Assembly (NCBI RefSeq): GCF_016900875.1
Contig: NZ_JAFEUM010000005.1
Coordinates: 124,001 to 188,000 of the forward strand
Source: Vibrio ulleungensis
GTDB lineage: Bacteria > Pseudomonadota > Gammaproteobacteria > Enterobacterales > Vibrionaceae
Direction: 5' to 3'
DNA length: 64,000 bases
The position numbers and the translations under genes are program-made. Each line of letters starts with the position of its first letter. Position 1 is the stretch's first letter. Of the stretch, positions 52,194 through 62,337 are shown in pieces. The notes under the pieces were generated by a model. That model searched no databases, had not been told where the DNA came from, and was given only the letters and a program-made list of their open reading frames with translations.

Positions 52194-53225
52194 ATGCGCA
52201 TTTTAGGTATCGAAACCTCCTGTGACGAAACGGGCGTCGCAATCTATGACGACCAGCAAGGGCTATTGTCTCACCAGCTGTATAGCCAAATCAAGCTGCA
52301 CGCAGACTACGGCGGTGTCGTGCCTGAGCTTGCTTCTCGTGACCACGTTAAAAAAACCTTACCTCTGATTCGCGAAGCGTTAAAAGAAGCAGGTTTAACC
52401 AAGGACGATATTGATGGCGTGGCCTATACCGCAGGTCCAGGCTTGGTGGGTGCGCTGCTCGTGGGCGCAACCATAGGTCGCAGTTTGGCGTTCGCTTGGG
52501 ATGTTCCGGCAGTACCTGTTCATCACATGGAAGGGCACTTGTTGGCCCCTATGTTGGAAGATAATCCTCCTCCGTTTCCCTTTATAGCGCTGTTGGTGTC
52601 TGGTGGACACACTATGATTGTGGAAGTGAAAAATATTGGTGACTACACCATCTTAGGTGAGTCCATTGATGACGCCGCGGGTGAAGCGTTTGATAAAACC
52701 GCCAAGTTAATGGGGCTCGATTACCCAGGTGGGCCATTACTCTCTCGCCTTGCCGAGAAAGGGACACCTGGTCGCTTTAAGTTTCCTCGCCCAATGACCG
52801 ACAGACCTGGGCTTGATATGAGCTTTTCCGGTCTTAAAACCTTTGCAGCTAATACTATTTCAGCTAACGACGACAGCGAACAGACTCGCGCTGATATTGC
52901 GCACGCATTTCAAGAAGCAGTGTGTGCGACATTGGTGATCAAGTGTAAACGCGCTCTTCAACAAACTGGGCTAAAACGCGTGGTTATTGCTGGTGGTGTA
53001 AGCGCGAACAAACAGTTAAGAATTGAGCTTGAAACGTTAGCCAATAAAATCGGTGGCGACGTCTATTATCCGCGTACAGAGTTTTGTACCGATAATGGAG
53101 CAATGATTGCGTACGCAGGTATGCAGCGCCTCAAAAATGGCGATACAGCGCCGTTGTCGGTTAAGGCGATGCCGCGCTGGCCTATTGACCAGTTAACGCC
53201 CGTGAAGGAAGAGGCGAGAAGCTAG
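52194..53225 (+). CDS. tsaD: tRNA t6A threonylcarbamoyltransferase TsaD
   Basis: This 343-aa ASKHA-fold protein transfers threonylcarbamoyl from the TsaC product to A37 of ANN-decoding tRNAs, working with TsaB and TsaE. It starts [19 protein letters not shown], and has the metal-binding HMEGHLLAP (two His near 111 and 115), LLVSGGHT, and [14 protein letters not shown] with [16 protein letters not shown] near the C-terminus. It is a single gene divergent from rpsU. Confidence 0.97.
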   Translation: MRILGIETSCDETGVAIYDDQQGLLSHQLYSQIKLHADYGGVVPELASRDHVKKTLPLIREALKEAGLTKDDIDGVAYTAGPGLVGALLVGATIGRSLAFAWDVPAVPVHHMEGHLLAPMLEDNPPPFPFIALLVSGGHTMIVEVKNIGDYTILGESIDDAAGEAFDKTAKLMGLDYPGGPLLSRLAEKGTPGRFKFPRPMTDRPGLDMSFSGLKTFAANTISANDDSEQTRADIAHAFQEAVCATLVIKCKRALQQTGLKRVVIAGGVSANKQLRIELETLANKIGGDVYYPRTEFCTDNGAMIAYAGMQRLKNGDTAPLSVKAMPRWPIDQLTPVKEEARS

Positions 53226-53240
53226 AGGCGAGAAACAAGC

Positions 53241-53267
53241 GAAAGCGCTACATGGGTTAGCGCTTTC
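53241..53267. terminator. Hairpin between tsaD and plsY
   Basis: A 10-bp stem GAAAGCGCTA (53241-53250) / TAGCGCTTTC (53258-53267) overlaps the plsY stop codon between convergent genes. There is no T run, so termination is only probable. Confidence 0.5.
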
Positions 53268-53844
53268 CTACTTTGGGCTCGGTGCCTTCAAATAGTCTTT
53301 TAATGTTGTCTTGATGTCGCCAGATGATCAGGCAGCACAACATAGCCACAGGCATGGTGTACTGAGGTTTGATTAAGTAAGTATAAAACGGTGCCAGCAG
53401 CGCCGCGATAATCGCCGCAAGCGATGAAAATCGAAAAATGAACGCTGCAACTAACCAAGTCCCCATTAGCATTGCTGTTAAATCGAGACCAATAGGCGCA
53501 ATCGCCCCAATGGCCGTCGCTACGCCTTTCCCGCCATCAAAATGAAAAAATATAGGGTAAATATGTCCTAAGCACGCTGCTATGCCAATCACGCCCAAGA
53601 AGAATGGGGTGATGTTCAAGTAGTACGCAAGCCAAACCGGTATGGTCCCTTTTAGCATGTCGCACAGTAATACCAGCGCCGCTGGCGTCTTTCCTCCTAG
53701 ACGGTACACATTGGTTGCGCCAGGATTTCCCGAGCCCGATTTACGAGGGTCAGGAAGAGCAAACACACGACAAATCAACACTGCACTCGAGATCGAGCCT
53801 AGCAAGTAGGAAAAAACGATCATGATTAGTGTCAGTGCGGACAT
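53257..53844 (-). CDS. plsY: Glycerol-3-phosphate acyltransferase PlsY
   Basis: This 195-aa inner-membrane enzyme acylates glycerol-3-phosphate from acyl-phosphate, the first step of phospholipid synthesis. Conserved loops are [31 protein letters not shown], and [15 protein letters not shown]. It has five hydrophobic segments. The ATG at 53844 with AAGGAAG upstream gives the standard start. A longer frame extends upstream but lacks conservation. Confidence 0.96.
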   Translation of the reverse strand: MSALTLIMIVFSYLLGSISSAVLICRVFALPDPRKSGSGNPGATNVYRLGGKTPAALVLLCDMLKGTIPVWLAYYLNITPFFLGVIGIAACLGHIYPIFFHFDGGKGVATAIGAIAPIGLDLTAMLMGTWLVAAFIFRFSSLAAIIAALLAPFYTYLIKPQYTMPVAMLCCLIIWRHQDNIKRLFEGTEPKVGKR

Positions 53845-53965
53845 ACGCTTCCTTACATTTTGTCTAGATGATTGAGTATGTTTAGGTTCAAGGTGTAGTA
53901 TATTACGCCATCGCGACATGTTGAGGAATCCGACCTCAAAAATCGTCTTTTTATTAGGAATTGTT

Positions 53966-54319
53966 ATGGATTCGGTATTTATACAGCAACTGGAAGTCAT
54001 TACCACCATTGGTGTTTACGATTGGGAGCAGACCATTAAGCAAAAATTGGTGCTCGACATTGAAATGGCGCACGACAATGCACCAGCAGGAAAAAGTGAT
54101 GATGTGAGTGATGCATTGGACTATTTCTCGGTGTCTCAAGCGGTGATCCAGCATATCGAATCGGGGCAGTTTTTATTGGTTGAGCGTGTGGCTGAAGAAG
54201 TTGCCGAGTTGATCCGTACTCAATTCTCAGTGCCTTGGGTGAAAATCAAACTGACCAAGCCAGGAGCGGTTGCACAGGCTGCTGGTGTGGGTGTTGTGAT
54301 TACTCGAGGTGAGCGTTGA
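53966..54319 (+). CDS. folB: Dihydroneopterin aldolase FolB
   Basis: This 117-aa enzyme of tetrahydrofolate synthesis cleaves 7,8-dihydroneopterin. It shows [29 protein letters not shown], with the tunnelling-fold Glu/Lys residues ([11 protein letters not shown]). The ATG at 53966 with an AGGA ribosome site is chosen. Its stop overlaps the TTG start of folK, so the two folate genes are coupled. Confidence 0.95.
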   Translation: MDSVFIQQLEVITTIGVYDWEQTIKQKLVLDIEMAHDNAPAGKSDDVSDALDYFSVSQAVIQHIESGQFLLVERVAEEVAELIRTQFSVPWVKIKLTKPGAVAQAAGVGVVITRGER

Positions 54320-54807
54320 ATCGTGTCTATTTAGGGCTCGGCAGCAATATAGAGCCTCTAAAGCATTGTGTTCAAGCGATTGCAGCAATCAAGGCTGTTA
54401 GCTCTGAGGTCCGATGCTCTGCAGCCTATCAAAGTGACGCCGTTGGTTTTGACGGGCCAAGGTTTGTGAATCTTGTGGTCGAAATGGAGACTGAGCTATC
54501 GCTTGAGCAAGTTGCAACGTTTTGTCGCGAGCTTGAGTTTACGCTAGGCCGACCTGCACTGGCCGAAAAGAACCAAAATCGAACCATCGATATTGATATT
54601 CTGCTATTTAACGACCTAATTTCTAATAATCCCTCAATACCGAGGACGGATATTCATCAGTTTGCGTTTGTGCTGTTGCCTATGTATGAGTTAGCTCCGA
54701 ACTTGGTCATTCCAGGTACGGTGACCTCCATCTCTCAATTATGGGAACAACGACAGCATCAATTATTGGTACAACAACCTATTACTCCCATTCAACTGGA
54801 TTGCTAA
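54316..54807 (+). CDS. folK: HPPK FolK
   Basis: This 163-aa 2-amino-4-hydroxy-6-hydroxymethyldihydropteridine pyrophosphokinase is the next folate step after FolB. It has the opening VYLGLGSNIEPLKH, the LEFTLGRP segment with RTIDIDILLFND (Mg-binding Asp pair) and IPRTDIHQFAFVLLPMYELAP. The start is TTG at 54316, inside the TGA of folB. Confidence 0.95.
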   Translation: MNRVYLGLGSNIEPLKHCVQAIAAIKAVSSEVRCSAAYQSDAVGFDGPRFVNLVVEMETELSLEQVATFCRELEFTLGRPALAEKNQNRTIDIDILLFNDLISNNPSIPRTDIHQFAFVLLPMYELAPNLVIPGTVTSISQLWEQRQHQLLVQQPITPIQLDC

Positions 54808-55611
54808 ATGAGTTACTTCGAAGCCTTTTTCTTAGCCTTAATTCAAGGCCTGACTGAATTTTTGCCCATTTCAAGTTCTGCTCACCTCATCCTGCCCTCA
54901 GCGGTTTTAGGCTGGGATGATCAAGGTCTTGCGTTTGATGTGGCCGTGCACGTTGGTACGTTAGCGGCGGTGGTGATTTACTTTAGAAACGAAGTGGTGA
55001 CGCTACTGCGCGCGTTCTTCGAGTCTGTGTTTAAGAAAGAACATACTAAAGAATCTAAACTTGCTTGGATGATCATTTTAGCGACCATTCCAGCAGGGTT
55101 AGCGGGACTGTTCCTAAATGATTTGATTGAGCTGTACCTTCGCAGCGCGTACGTGATTGCCATTACGACTATCGTCTTTGGCTTACTGCTTTGGTATGCC
55201 GACAAAAATGCTCCGCAAAACCAAGATGAGTATCAAACCACATGGAAACAGGCGCTAATATGCGGTCTTGCGCAAGCGATGGCGATGATTCCAGGAACCT
55301 CTCGTTCTGGAGCTACTATTACCGCTGCTTTATATCTTGGGTTTACCCGCGAAGCCGCCGCTCGGTTCTCATTTTTGATGTCGATTCCAATCATCTTTTT
55401 AGCGGGTGCTTACTTAGGCTCTAAGTTGGTCGCAAGTGGTGAAGCGGTCGCGTGGGGCCCTATTGCACTGGGGATCTTGGTGTCTTTTATCAGCGCTTAT
55501 CTGTGTATTCACTTTTTCCTAAAATTGATCTCTCGAATGGGTATGACGCCATTTGTGATTTATCGATTAGCTCTGGGTATTGGTCTATTTGCATTTTTGA
55601 CCATGCAATAG
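54808..55611 (+). CDS. uppP: Undecaprenyl-diphosphate phosphatase UppP
   Basis: This 267-aa inner-membrane enzyme (BacA) recycles undecaprenyl diphosphate for peptidoglycan synthesis and gives bacitracin tolerance. It has [20 protein letters not shown] near the N-terminus (catalytic Glu and SSSAH) and [12 protein letters not shown] (catalytic Arg and Ser) near 160, with about eight membrane segments. It directly follows folK, with the ATG right after its stop. Confidence 0.97.
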   Translation: MSYFEAFFLALIQGLTEFLPISSSAHLILPSAVLGWDDQGLAFDVAVHVGTLAAVVIYFRNEVVTLLRAFFESVFKKEHTKESKLAWMIILATIPAGLAGLFLNDLIELYLRSAYVIAITTIVFGLLLWYADKNAPQNQDEYQTTWKQALICGLAQAMAMIPGTSRSGATITAALYLGFTREAAARFSFLMSIPIIFLAGAYLGSKLVASGEAVAWGPIALGILVSFISAYLCIHFFLKLISRMGMTPFVIYRLALGIGLFAFLTMQ

Positions 55612-55627
55612 AGGCTTAGCAGGAAAT

Positions 55628-55664
55628 AAAAAAGCAGCTTTGGTGTAAACCAGCTGCTTTTTTT
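55628..55664. terminator. Bidirectional terminator uppP/cca
   Basis: Stem AAAAAAGCAGCT (55628-55639) / AGCTGCTTTTTT (55652-55663) between convergent genes, with T runs on both strands. Confidence 0.88.
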
Positions 55665-55681
55665 GTGTCGCTATTGAGTCT

Positions 55682-56920
55682 TTAGCGATCGGGGTTCAAT
55701 GCTTTTCTGACCGCTTCTAGTCTGCGCCTATCCAGTTCTTGTCGAATGTCTGCCCCTTGAAATCCTGCCTCAATGATTGGTGGAATGCTCACACTTTGGG
55801 CGGCTTTAAATGCCTGTTCAAATCGACTCTTTTGTGGATAAGGTTGGATTTCTAGCCCTAATCGGCCCTGATGGTCTGCTTTGCATACCAGCAAAACATG
55901 CTCAAGGGCTTCAGGTTTTCGCCATACATCTATTTGAGTCAAAACCTTGATAAACGTTTCTGGCCTGAGTTCCATCGCGCGATGGATATTGGTGTGCTGT
56001 TTGCAACTCACCATAGCTAACTGTTTGAACTTATTGGGCACTTTGAGTCTTTCACACAAATCTTTAATCAGCGCTACACCGGTTTGCGCGTGCATTTTAT
56101 GGCTGGGCCACTCTTCTTTGGGAGTGATCCCTTTGCCTAGGTCATGCACTTGAGCGGCAAAGCGAACTTGCACATTGTCAGTTAACTCAGCAGCTTGCTT
56201 TGCGACCATCAATGTATGAATGCCGGTGTCAATTTCTGGGTGCCATTTTTCTGGTTGTGGCACTCCAAATAACACATCGATCTCTGGAATCAGTGCATGC
56301 AAGGCTCCGCAATCTCGCAGTACTTCTAAAAAGCGCTGAGGTGAATGTGTAGAAAGCGATTTGTGCCACTCATTCCATACACGCTCGGGCGTCAGTGTTT
56401 TCAGTTCACCGCTTTGGGCAATCTCTTTCATCAACTGCTGGGTTTCTGCTGCGATAGTAAAACCAAGGTGGTCGAGTTTGGCGGCAAAGCGAGCGACACG
56501 AAGTACGCGAAGCGGGTCTTCGCTGAATGCCTCAGAGACATGTCTTAATACACGATTGTTAAGGTCCTGCTCGCCACCGTACGGGTCGTAGCGTTTTCCT
56601 AGGCTGTCTTGGGCAATGGCATTGATGGTGAGGTCTCTACGTTGGAGATCCTCTTCTAACGTCACATCGGGGGCAAAGTGACACTCAAAGCCAGTGTAGC
56701 CTTGCCCGCTTTTGCGCTCAGTACGCGCTAGTGCATACTCTTGTGATGTTTTGGGGTGCAGGAATACCGGGAAGTCTTTACCCACGGCTTGATAGCCTGC
56801 TTTTAGCATCTCTTCTGGCGTCGCACCTACCACCACATAATCTTGGTCATAGTTGTCAATGCCGAGCAATTGATCGCGTACTGCGCCGCCCACGAGGTAG
56901 ACGGTTCCTACTTGTGCCAT
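55682..56920 (-). CDS. cca: CCA tRNA nucleotidyltransferase
   Basis: This 412-aa enzyme adds or repairs the 3' CCA of tRNAs. It has [14 protein letters not shown], the metal Asp motif [17 protein letters not shown] and [10 protein letters not shown], a tRNA-binding middle, and an HD phosphohydrolase domain (HDLGKG near residue 255). The length equals E. coli Cca. It is a single gene divergent from the gspA-gspB fusion. Confidence 0.96.
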   Translation of the reverse strand: MAQVGTVYLVGGAVRDQLLGIDNYDQDYVVVGATPEEMLKAGYQAVGKDFPVFLHPKTSQEYALARTERKSGQGYTGFECHFAPDVTLEEDLQRRDLTINAIAQDSLGKRYDPYGGEQDLNNRVLRHVSEAFSEDPLRVLRVARFAAKLDHLGFTIAAETQQLMKEIAQSGELKTLTPERVWNEWHKSLSTHSPQRFLEVLRDCGALHALIPEIDVLFGVPQPEKWHPEIDTGIHTLMVAKQAAELTDNVQVRFAAQVHDLGKGITPKEEWPSHKMHAQTGVALIKDLCERLKVPNKFKQLAMVSCKQHTNIHRAMELRPETFIKVLTQIDVWRKPEALEHVLLVCKADHQGRLGLEIQPYPQKSRFEQAFKAAQSVSIPPIIEAGFQGADIRQELDRRRLEAVRKALNPDR

Positions 56921-57022
56921 TTGTTATGTTCCCAAAAAAAGTGTGCCGACCTTTACTTTCTAGCGTGCAATGATACTTTGCCTCTACTGATATGTGAATG
57001 ATAACTGTGAACAACGCCTTCT

Positions 57023-59272
57023 ATGTACTTGTCTCATTTTGGCCTAAATGAAGAGCCATTTTCAATTGTCCCCAATCCGCAGTTTCTCTATTTAAGTGAG
57101 CGACACAAAGAAGCGATCGCTCATATTAAGTCGGGTATTGCGGCGGGAGGCGGTTTTGCCATGTTAACGGGCGAAGTTGGCACCGGTAAAACCTTGGTCT
57201 GCAAATCGGTACTGGAAGATCTATCAGAGCATACTCAAGTTGCACTTATCGTAAATCCTAAGTTGTCTGAGCACGACTTGCTATTAAGTATTTGCGAGCA
57301 ATTTTCGTGTCCAATCGATGTGAACAGACCTCTGGTCGAGCAGTTAAAGCAGCACTTAACCGAACTGTTTGAAGGCGGTATTCAGCCACTTCTAGTCGTA
57401 GACGAAGCTCATCACTTGTCGGTGCTTGCGTTGGAGCAACTAAGGCTGCTGACAAATTTTGAAATTGGCCCTCATAAACTGCTTAAAGTGTGGCTTATTG
57501 GGCAACCAGAGCTTCAGCAGCGTCTACAAACCGCAGAGTTACGTCAACTCGCGCAGCGCATCACTGGCCGTTATCATTTGCTGGCCCTGCAACCTCATGA
57601 AGTCGAAGCCTACATTCAACACCGGTTGACCAAAGCGGGCGCAAATCAGCCAATCCTGATGGCGACGCAAACCAAACAAATTGCGAAAGCGGCTCAGGTG
57701 CCACGGCTCATAAATTTGATTGCTGACAAATCCTTACAGCTCGCTTATATGGCAGGAGCGACTCAAGTCAGCAAGCCCTATGTCGCAGAAGCGATAGAAT
57801 CTGTGATGTTGCATCAATACCAACATCCGCCCACTACAGGCCGACAGTGGCCACTTAAAGCGGTTACTGCGGCAGTTGTCGCAGCCTGCGCAGTCACCGC
57901 GTGGTGGTGGTATCAACCATTAGCCACTATTCAGTCTACGAACAATAGTGCAAGCCAAAGCGATGTAACTGCGACTCAATTACCCATAGAACCCGTTGAG
58001 CTAGTGGCAACGACTGTGTCTGAGAATGAGCAGACTAGCAATCAAGAGATTGCTCCAGAGTTGCCGGAGCCTCAAGAGCGGTTAAGTGAATCGTTTGACG
58101 TTGTGAGCGATGCACAAACCAGTGTTGTCACCGAGGTTTTGACCCCTGACTGGTTGGTGGATGTTGATCCTCGCTTTAATAGTGAAATCATCGCCATGCA
58201 GCGGCTGTTTCAGCTGTGGGGATATCAAGCGTCAATTATGGCATCAAGCTGCTCGCAGGTGCCTTTACCATTTCGATGCGTAGTAAATCAAGGGAGTTGG
58301 GAGCAAGTCGTGCAGACCCAACGGCCAGTCATTTTGACATTACGTCATGATGATCAGCTGAAGTATGGGGTTGTGTATGCCATTCATAATGATGCGGTAG
58401 ATATATTGTTTGATGAGGCTCGCCTTCGAGTAAAGAAAGAGTGGATTGAGCAATACTGGGAAGGGGATTTCATTGAACTTTGGTATAGCGCCTTGCAGGC
58501 ACCGCTGAAACAAGGTCAGCAAAGTGAGCAAATACAAGTTCTTGAGGATCAAGTTTCGCTGGCGTTAAGCGAGCCGACCAGACTGAATAATAGCTTTGAT
58601 TCTATACTGGCCAACAAAGTAAAAGCCTTCCAATTATGGAAAGGTCTGGACGTGGATGGTGTGGTTGGCAATCAGACGCTTAAAGCTCTGGATAAAGCCG
58701 CCAATAGTGCAGCGCCGTCGACGCGCATTATCCCCGTTGATTCAGACATTATGGTTGAGGATAAAGCGTTAAAGCTTATGCTACCGACACTTGCTTCGTT
58801 AGCTAGCTTGTCTGTGTCTGAGGCGCAGTCAGCGGTACAGTTTGACACCTCTGACCGCGTGACGCCGCAGCCGGTAGTTATTCCTGCTCAGCCAGATGGC
58901 AGTGAACACTTTGATCTTAAAGAGCTTAACCTGGATGAACTTGATCCCGACATTGCCAGGATGGTCGCCAACGCTATTGAGAACACACCAGAAGTGAGCT
59001 CGGAAGCCTTGCCTTCGGCGCCGTCGAGCGAAAGAGTTAAGATAGAGAGCGCCGATCCGCAACTCACTGAGCGTCTTCCTACAATGGACTTTCAAACTCA
59101 TATGTACGCCAGTGACCCTCAAAAACGATGGGTTAAGGTCAATGGTCAAGAGTTGCAACAAGGCGAGTGGCTAGACCAAGAAGTGAAGGTCGTTGAGATT
59201 GCCCCACGATATGTGGTGATCGAGTTCGATGGGCAGCAGATAGAGTTTCCAGCCCTGTTTGAGTGGCGTTAG
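57023..59272 (+). CDS. gspA: GspA-GspB fusion, type II secretion assembly
   Basis: This 749-aa protein joins two T2SS assembly proteins. The N-terminal ExeA/GspA part has an AAA ATPase (Walker A TGEVGTGKT about 50-58, Walker B LLVVDEAHHL), one membrane segment (about 277-297), a peptidoglycan-related middle with a C39-like stretch, and a PG_binding_1 repeat (VKAFQLWKGLDVDGVVGNQTLKAL). The last 60 residues (VKVNGQELQQGEWLDQEVKVVEIAPRYVVIEF) match the C-terminus of GspB. GspAB helps insert the secretin through the peptidoglycan. The fusion form is, as I recall, typical of Vibrio. Confidence 0.9.
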   Translation: MYLSHFGLNEEPFSIVPNPQFLYLSERHKEAIAHIKSGIAAGGGFAMLTGEVGTGKTLVCKSVLEDLSEHTQVALIVNPKLSEHDLLLSICEQFSCPIDVNRPLVEQLKQHLTELFEGGIQPLLVVDEAHHLSVLALEQLRLLTNFEIGPHKLLKVWLIGQPELQQRLQTAELRQLAQRITGRYHLLALQPHEVEAYIQHRLTKAGANQPILMATQTKQIAKAAQVPRLINLIADKSLQLAYMAGATQVSKPYVAEAIESVMLHQYQHPPTTGRQWPLKAVTAAVVAACAVTAWWWYQPLATIQSTNNSASQSDVTATQLPIEPVELVATTVSENEQTSNQEIAPELPEPQERLSESFDVVSDAQTSVVTEVLTPDWLVDVDPRFNSEIIAMQRLFQLWGYQASIMASSCSQVPLPFRCVVNQGSWEQVVQTQRPVILTLRHDDQLKYGVVYAIHNDAVDILFDEARLRVKKEWIEQYWEGDFIELWYSALQAPLKQGQQSEQIQVLEDQVSLALSEPTRLNNSFDSILANKVKAFQLWKGLDVDGVVGNQTLKALDKAANSAAPSTRIIPVDSDIMVEDKALKLMLPTLASLASLSVSEAQSAVQFDTSDRVTPQPVVIPAQPDGSEHFDLKELNLDELDPDIARMVANAIENTPEVSSEALPSAPSSERVKIESADPQLTERLPTMDFQTHMYASDPQKRWVKVNGQELQQGEWLDQEVKVVEIAPRYVVIEFDGQQIEFPALFEWR

Positions 59273-59313
59273 CCACACTAAGTAAAATCCAGCACTCCTA
59301 GTAACGAACCAAA

Positions 59314-59345
59314 AAATAAGGCTTGCCGATTGGCAAGCCTTATTT
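59314..59345. terminator. Bidirectional terminator after gspAB
   Basis: A 14-bp stem (59314-59327 / 59332-59345, core AAGGCTTGCC / GGCAAGCCTT), loop GATT, with A/T runs on both sides, between convergent genes. Confidence 0.88.
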
Positions 59346-59380
59346 ACGTATTCAATGTGTCACTTAATTAGCCTAGGATA

Positions 59381-59992
59381 TTACGCCCAGCCGTTTGGTG
59401 ATTTTTTTCTGCGTGGTAGCACATGTGGCAAAATCAAACCCAACAGCAAACCACCACCCGCTACACCACCACCATACATGAAGTACTTAAGCAGTAGATC
59501 CTCTTTTTGAGTGTCTAGCTTAGCGGTAAGGTTTCTTACTTCAGTTTGTGCCGCAGTGAGCTTTTGGCTGATCTCAGAGTAGTTCTGTTCCATCTCGGCA
59601 ATTTGAGTATTGCGCGCTTCGAGAGAACTGATTAACCCTGCCTGCTCTTGATCGGCGGTATTACGCGCTTTCTCAAGCTCAGTTTTTACCGTTGCGAGCT
59701 CAGACTCAATGCGTGGTAGGCGAACGGCCATACTTTCTTGTTGAGAAACAAACTTAGACTCAACCCAGCCTTTACGGCCACGACTGTCTTGAATTTGGGT
59801 ATATCCAGTACCGTTATTGTTGCTAATGAATGTGACTTTATCACCAGCATTCACACTGCCAATAATACGGTAGGTGTTATTGGGGCCAGCGTGCATGTAT
59901 GTAAAAAGCTTGTCGGCGATAAAATACTGCTGAGCAAAAGCAGAAGGAAGTGCAAGTAAGAGGGCTAGCAGTACAAAAAATTGTTTTTTCAC
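59381..59992 (-). CDS. ygiM: SH3-domain membrane protein YgiM family
   Basis: This 203-aa protein has a signal peptide (MKKQFFVLLALLLALPSAFAQ), a bacterial SH3 domain (YMHAGPNNTYRIIGSVNAGDKVTFI, about 33-88), a coiled coil (about 93-163) and a C-terminal membrane segment (about 169-191) followed by a basic tail. This is the layout of the TIGR04211/YgiM family, whose role is probably in cell-envelope maintenance. It is next to the phosphate transporter genes but has its own unit. Confidence 0.87.
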   Translation of the reverse strand: MKKQFFVLLALLLALPSAFAQQYFIADKLFTYMHAGPNNTYRIIGSVNAGDKVTFISNNNGTGYTQIQDSRGRKGWVESKFVSQQESMAVRLPRIESELATVKTELEKARNTADQEQAGLISSLEARNTQIAEMEQNYSEISQKLTAAQTEVRNLTAKLDTQKEDLLLKYFMYGGGVAGGGLLLGLILPHVLPRRKKSPNGWA

Positions 59993-60071
59993 AATCGATC
60001 CTTGTTAATGATAGGCGCGAGCGTCGATTTCTCTTTTCAAATAGTAAGAATATTTTGCTGGCGCTGCAACA

Positions 60072-60097
60072 AAATAGGGAGACAAAGCTCCCTATTT
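60072..60097 (-). terminator. Terminator after the phosphate transporter gene
   Basis: A 10-bp stem AAATAGGGAG (60072-60081) / CTCCCTATTT (60088-60097), followed by TTTG on the minus strand. Confidence 0.75.
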
Positions 60098-60133
60098 CTG
60101 ATGTTGCATCTAATTTTTGACACAAGTTTTACA

Positions 60134-61399
60134 TTAAGAGACAAAAGCCAGCATGCAGTAGTAGAAGATTACCGCCAAACCAGCACCGGCTGGTAGCGTA
60201 ACCACCCAAGACGCGACAATATTTCGTACCACGCCAAGGTTAAGTGCAGCAATACCGCGAGCAAAACCAACACCTAGCACAGCACCCACTAGCGTTTGTG
60301 TTGTCGAGATAGGAAGGCCTGTACCAGAGGCCAGAACTACCGTAGAGGCAGTCGCTAGCTGTGCAGCAAAGCCGCGGCTTGGTGTTAGTTCAGTGATACC
60401 AGTACCAACGGTTGCCATTACTTTATGACCCAAAGTGGCCAAACCAACAACGATACCAATACCACCTAGTGGCAAGATCCACCAAGCGATACGCGTTTTA
60501 TCCATGATCTCACCAGCGTTTTCAACTGTTGAAACAATCGCAGAAAGTGGACCGATGGCGTTAGCAACATCGTTAGAGCCGTGGGCGAAAGCCATAGCAC
60601 ACGCCGTGATTACCATTAGTGTACTAAAAATGCTTTCAACGCCTTCAAAGCTATGGTCATCTTCACGGTTGGCAAAACGGCGGTTGATGTACAGGTAGCC
60701 ACATAGCATCACTAGTCCAGAAACTGCAGCAGACCAGAACCACGCTTCGCCATTGCTTAGCTCAAGTCCAACGTGTTTTAGACCTTTTGTGATTGTCACC
60801 AAAGAGATGATGATCGTGGTCATGAACATGTAAACAGGCACAAAACGCTTTGCATTAATCAGTGGGTTATCGGTATCGAAAATGAGGCGTTGTGCGCTCA
60901 CGAAGATAATATAGGCGAAAAAGCCCGATATCAGAGGGGTAATTATCCAGCTCCCTACGATGCCTTGCACTGAACCCCAATCTACCGCTTCTGTGCCTAC
61001 AGCAACACAAGCAAAACCGATGATTGCACCGATGATTGAGTGTGTAGTAGAAACAGGCCAGCCCATGAAAGAAGCAAGCAATAACCATGTACCCGCGGCC
61101 AATAAGGCAGACATCATGCCGTAGACCAATATGTCTGGTTTATCGATAAACAACGTTGTATCGATAACGCCTTTACGGATAGTGTCGGTTACTTCACCAC
61201 CGGCCAAGTAAGCGCCAGCGAATTCAAAAATCATTGCGATGATAATCGCTTGTTTCACGGTCAGAGCTTTAGAACCGACCGAGGTTCCCATAGCGTTAGC
61301 TACGTCGTTTGCACCAATACCGATTGCCATTAAGAAGCCGAAAAGGGCAGCAATCATAATGAGCGTGGTGCCGTGGTTTGCAATGATATCCATTGTCAT
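60134..61399 (-). CDS. PitA-type inorganic phosphate transporter
   Basis: This 421-aa inner-membrane protein belongs to the PiT family, phosphate carriers that use proton or sodium gradients. The duplicated signatures are GANDVANAMGTSVGSKALT (about 28-46) and AFAHGSNDVANAIGPLSAI (about 265-283). About ten membrane segments are predicted. It follows a DUF47 (PhoU-like) gene by 55 bp, the usual pairing for PiT systems. Confidence 0.93.
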   Translation of the reverse strand: MTMDIIANHGTTLIMIAALFGFLMAIGIGANDVANAMGTSVGSKALTVKQAIIIAMIFEFAGAYLAGGEVTDTIRKGVIDTTLFIDKPDILVYGMMSALLAAGTWLLLASFMGWPVSTTHSIIGAIIGFACVAVGTEAVDWGSVQGIVGSWIITPLISGFFAYIIFVSAQRLIFDTDNPLINAKRFVPVYMFMTTIIISLVTITKGLKHVGLELSNGEAWFWSAAVSGLVMLCGYLYINRRFANREDDHSFEGVESIFSTLMVITACAMAFAHGSNDVANAIGPLSAIVSTVENAGEIMDKTRIAWWILPLGGIGIVVGLATLGHKVMATVGTGITELTPSRGFAAQLATASTVVLASGTGLPISTTQTLVGAVLGVGFARGIAALNLGVVRNIVASWVVTLPAGAGLAVIFYYCMLAFVS

Positions 61400-61454
61400 T
61401 CCTACAATTTATTCAAATTACTTAGCGCCGCAGTTCGCGCAGCGCTTTAAAAAA

Positions 61455-62135
61455 CTAAGTGCGAGATAGCATAAGCTCTAAGCGTGAACCAACACGTTGA
61501 GCTTGATCGGCAATGCCGCCTACCCACTCTAATGTCTTGTATAAGAACATCACGTCGATTGGGTTAAGCTCGGCTTCTTGCTTAAGCAGTTGCTGGCGAA
61601 GTTCGATCTGCATGCTGTCGGTGTCGTCTTCAATCAAATCCAATTGATGGATCATCTCTTCAACCAAAGAAACTTCACGGCCTTTGAAGCCTGTTTCAAG
61701 TAGCTCATCAAACTCATTAATTACTTTTTGAGCTTGCTGCGCAGCATCTAAACAACGTTGAAGATAAGCGTTAAAGCCATCTTGCATGTTTTGAGGAATT
61801 TGCAATTGACGACCAAGTACACGACCTGAGATGTCTTTTGCTATGTTGGCGAGTTTGTCCTGTTGAGTTAGTAGGTCGAGCATGTCGCTACGATCAACGG
61901 GTAAAAATAGCCCACGGGGCAGTGAAAGTCGGATTTCACGCTTCAGTACATCGGCTTCCTTTTCCAGGTGAGAAATTTGCGCGCGTATTTCTGCGGCTTT
62001 TTCCCAGTCTCCTTGTGCACATACTTCGAAGAAGGTTAATAGGTGCGAACAGCACTCATTGACACAAACCACATGCTTTTGCAGCGGTTGGATAGGGGAT
62101 TTTGCGAATAACCCCATGATGGTATTTACTGGCAT
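61455..62135 (-). CDS. TIGR00153/DUF47 PhoU-like protein
   Basis: This 226-aa cytoplasmic, all-helical protein is the DUF47 partner of the PiT transporter and probably controls phosphate uptake. It shows MPVNTIMGLFAKSPIQPLQKHV, LEKEADVLKREIRLSLPRGLFLPVDRSDMLDLL and LDLIEDDTDSMQIELR. The ATG at 62135 has an AAAAGG ribosome site about 11 nt upstream. A TTG three codons earlier (62144) is possible. Confidence 0.92.
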   Translation of the reverse strand: MPVNTIMGLFAKSPIQPLQKHVVCVNECCSHLLTFFEVCAQGDWEKAAEIRAQISHLEKEADVLKREIRLSLPRGLFLPVDRSDMLDLLTQQDKLANIAKDISGRVLGRQLQIPQNMQDGFNAYLQRCLDAAQQAQKVINEFDELLETGFKGREVSLVEEMIHQLDLIEDDTDSMQIELRQQLLKQEAELNPIDVMFLYKTLEWVGGIADQAQRVGSRLELMLSRT

Positions 62136-62337
62136 GGTATACAAACCTTTTAATTGAACCTAACTGTCTAACTCTAATAGTAGGTGAATAAATCGACAGC
62201 AGTCTACAAAGGCGCGAATGTTATCCTAATCCCCTACTATTTAAAACTGTTTTAGATCATAAACAGTGGCTAAAAATTCGATTCGTTTTAGCGCATAATA
62301 GATTCTAGTCTGTCGACACGAGTGTTATAGGAAAGGT

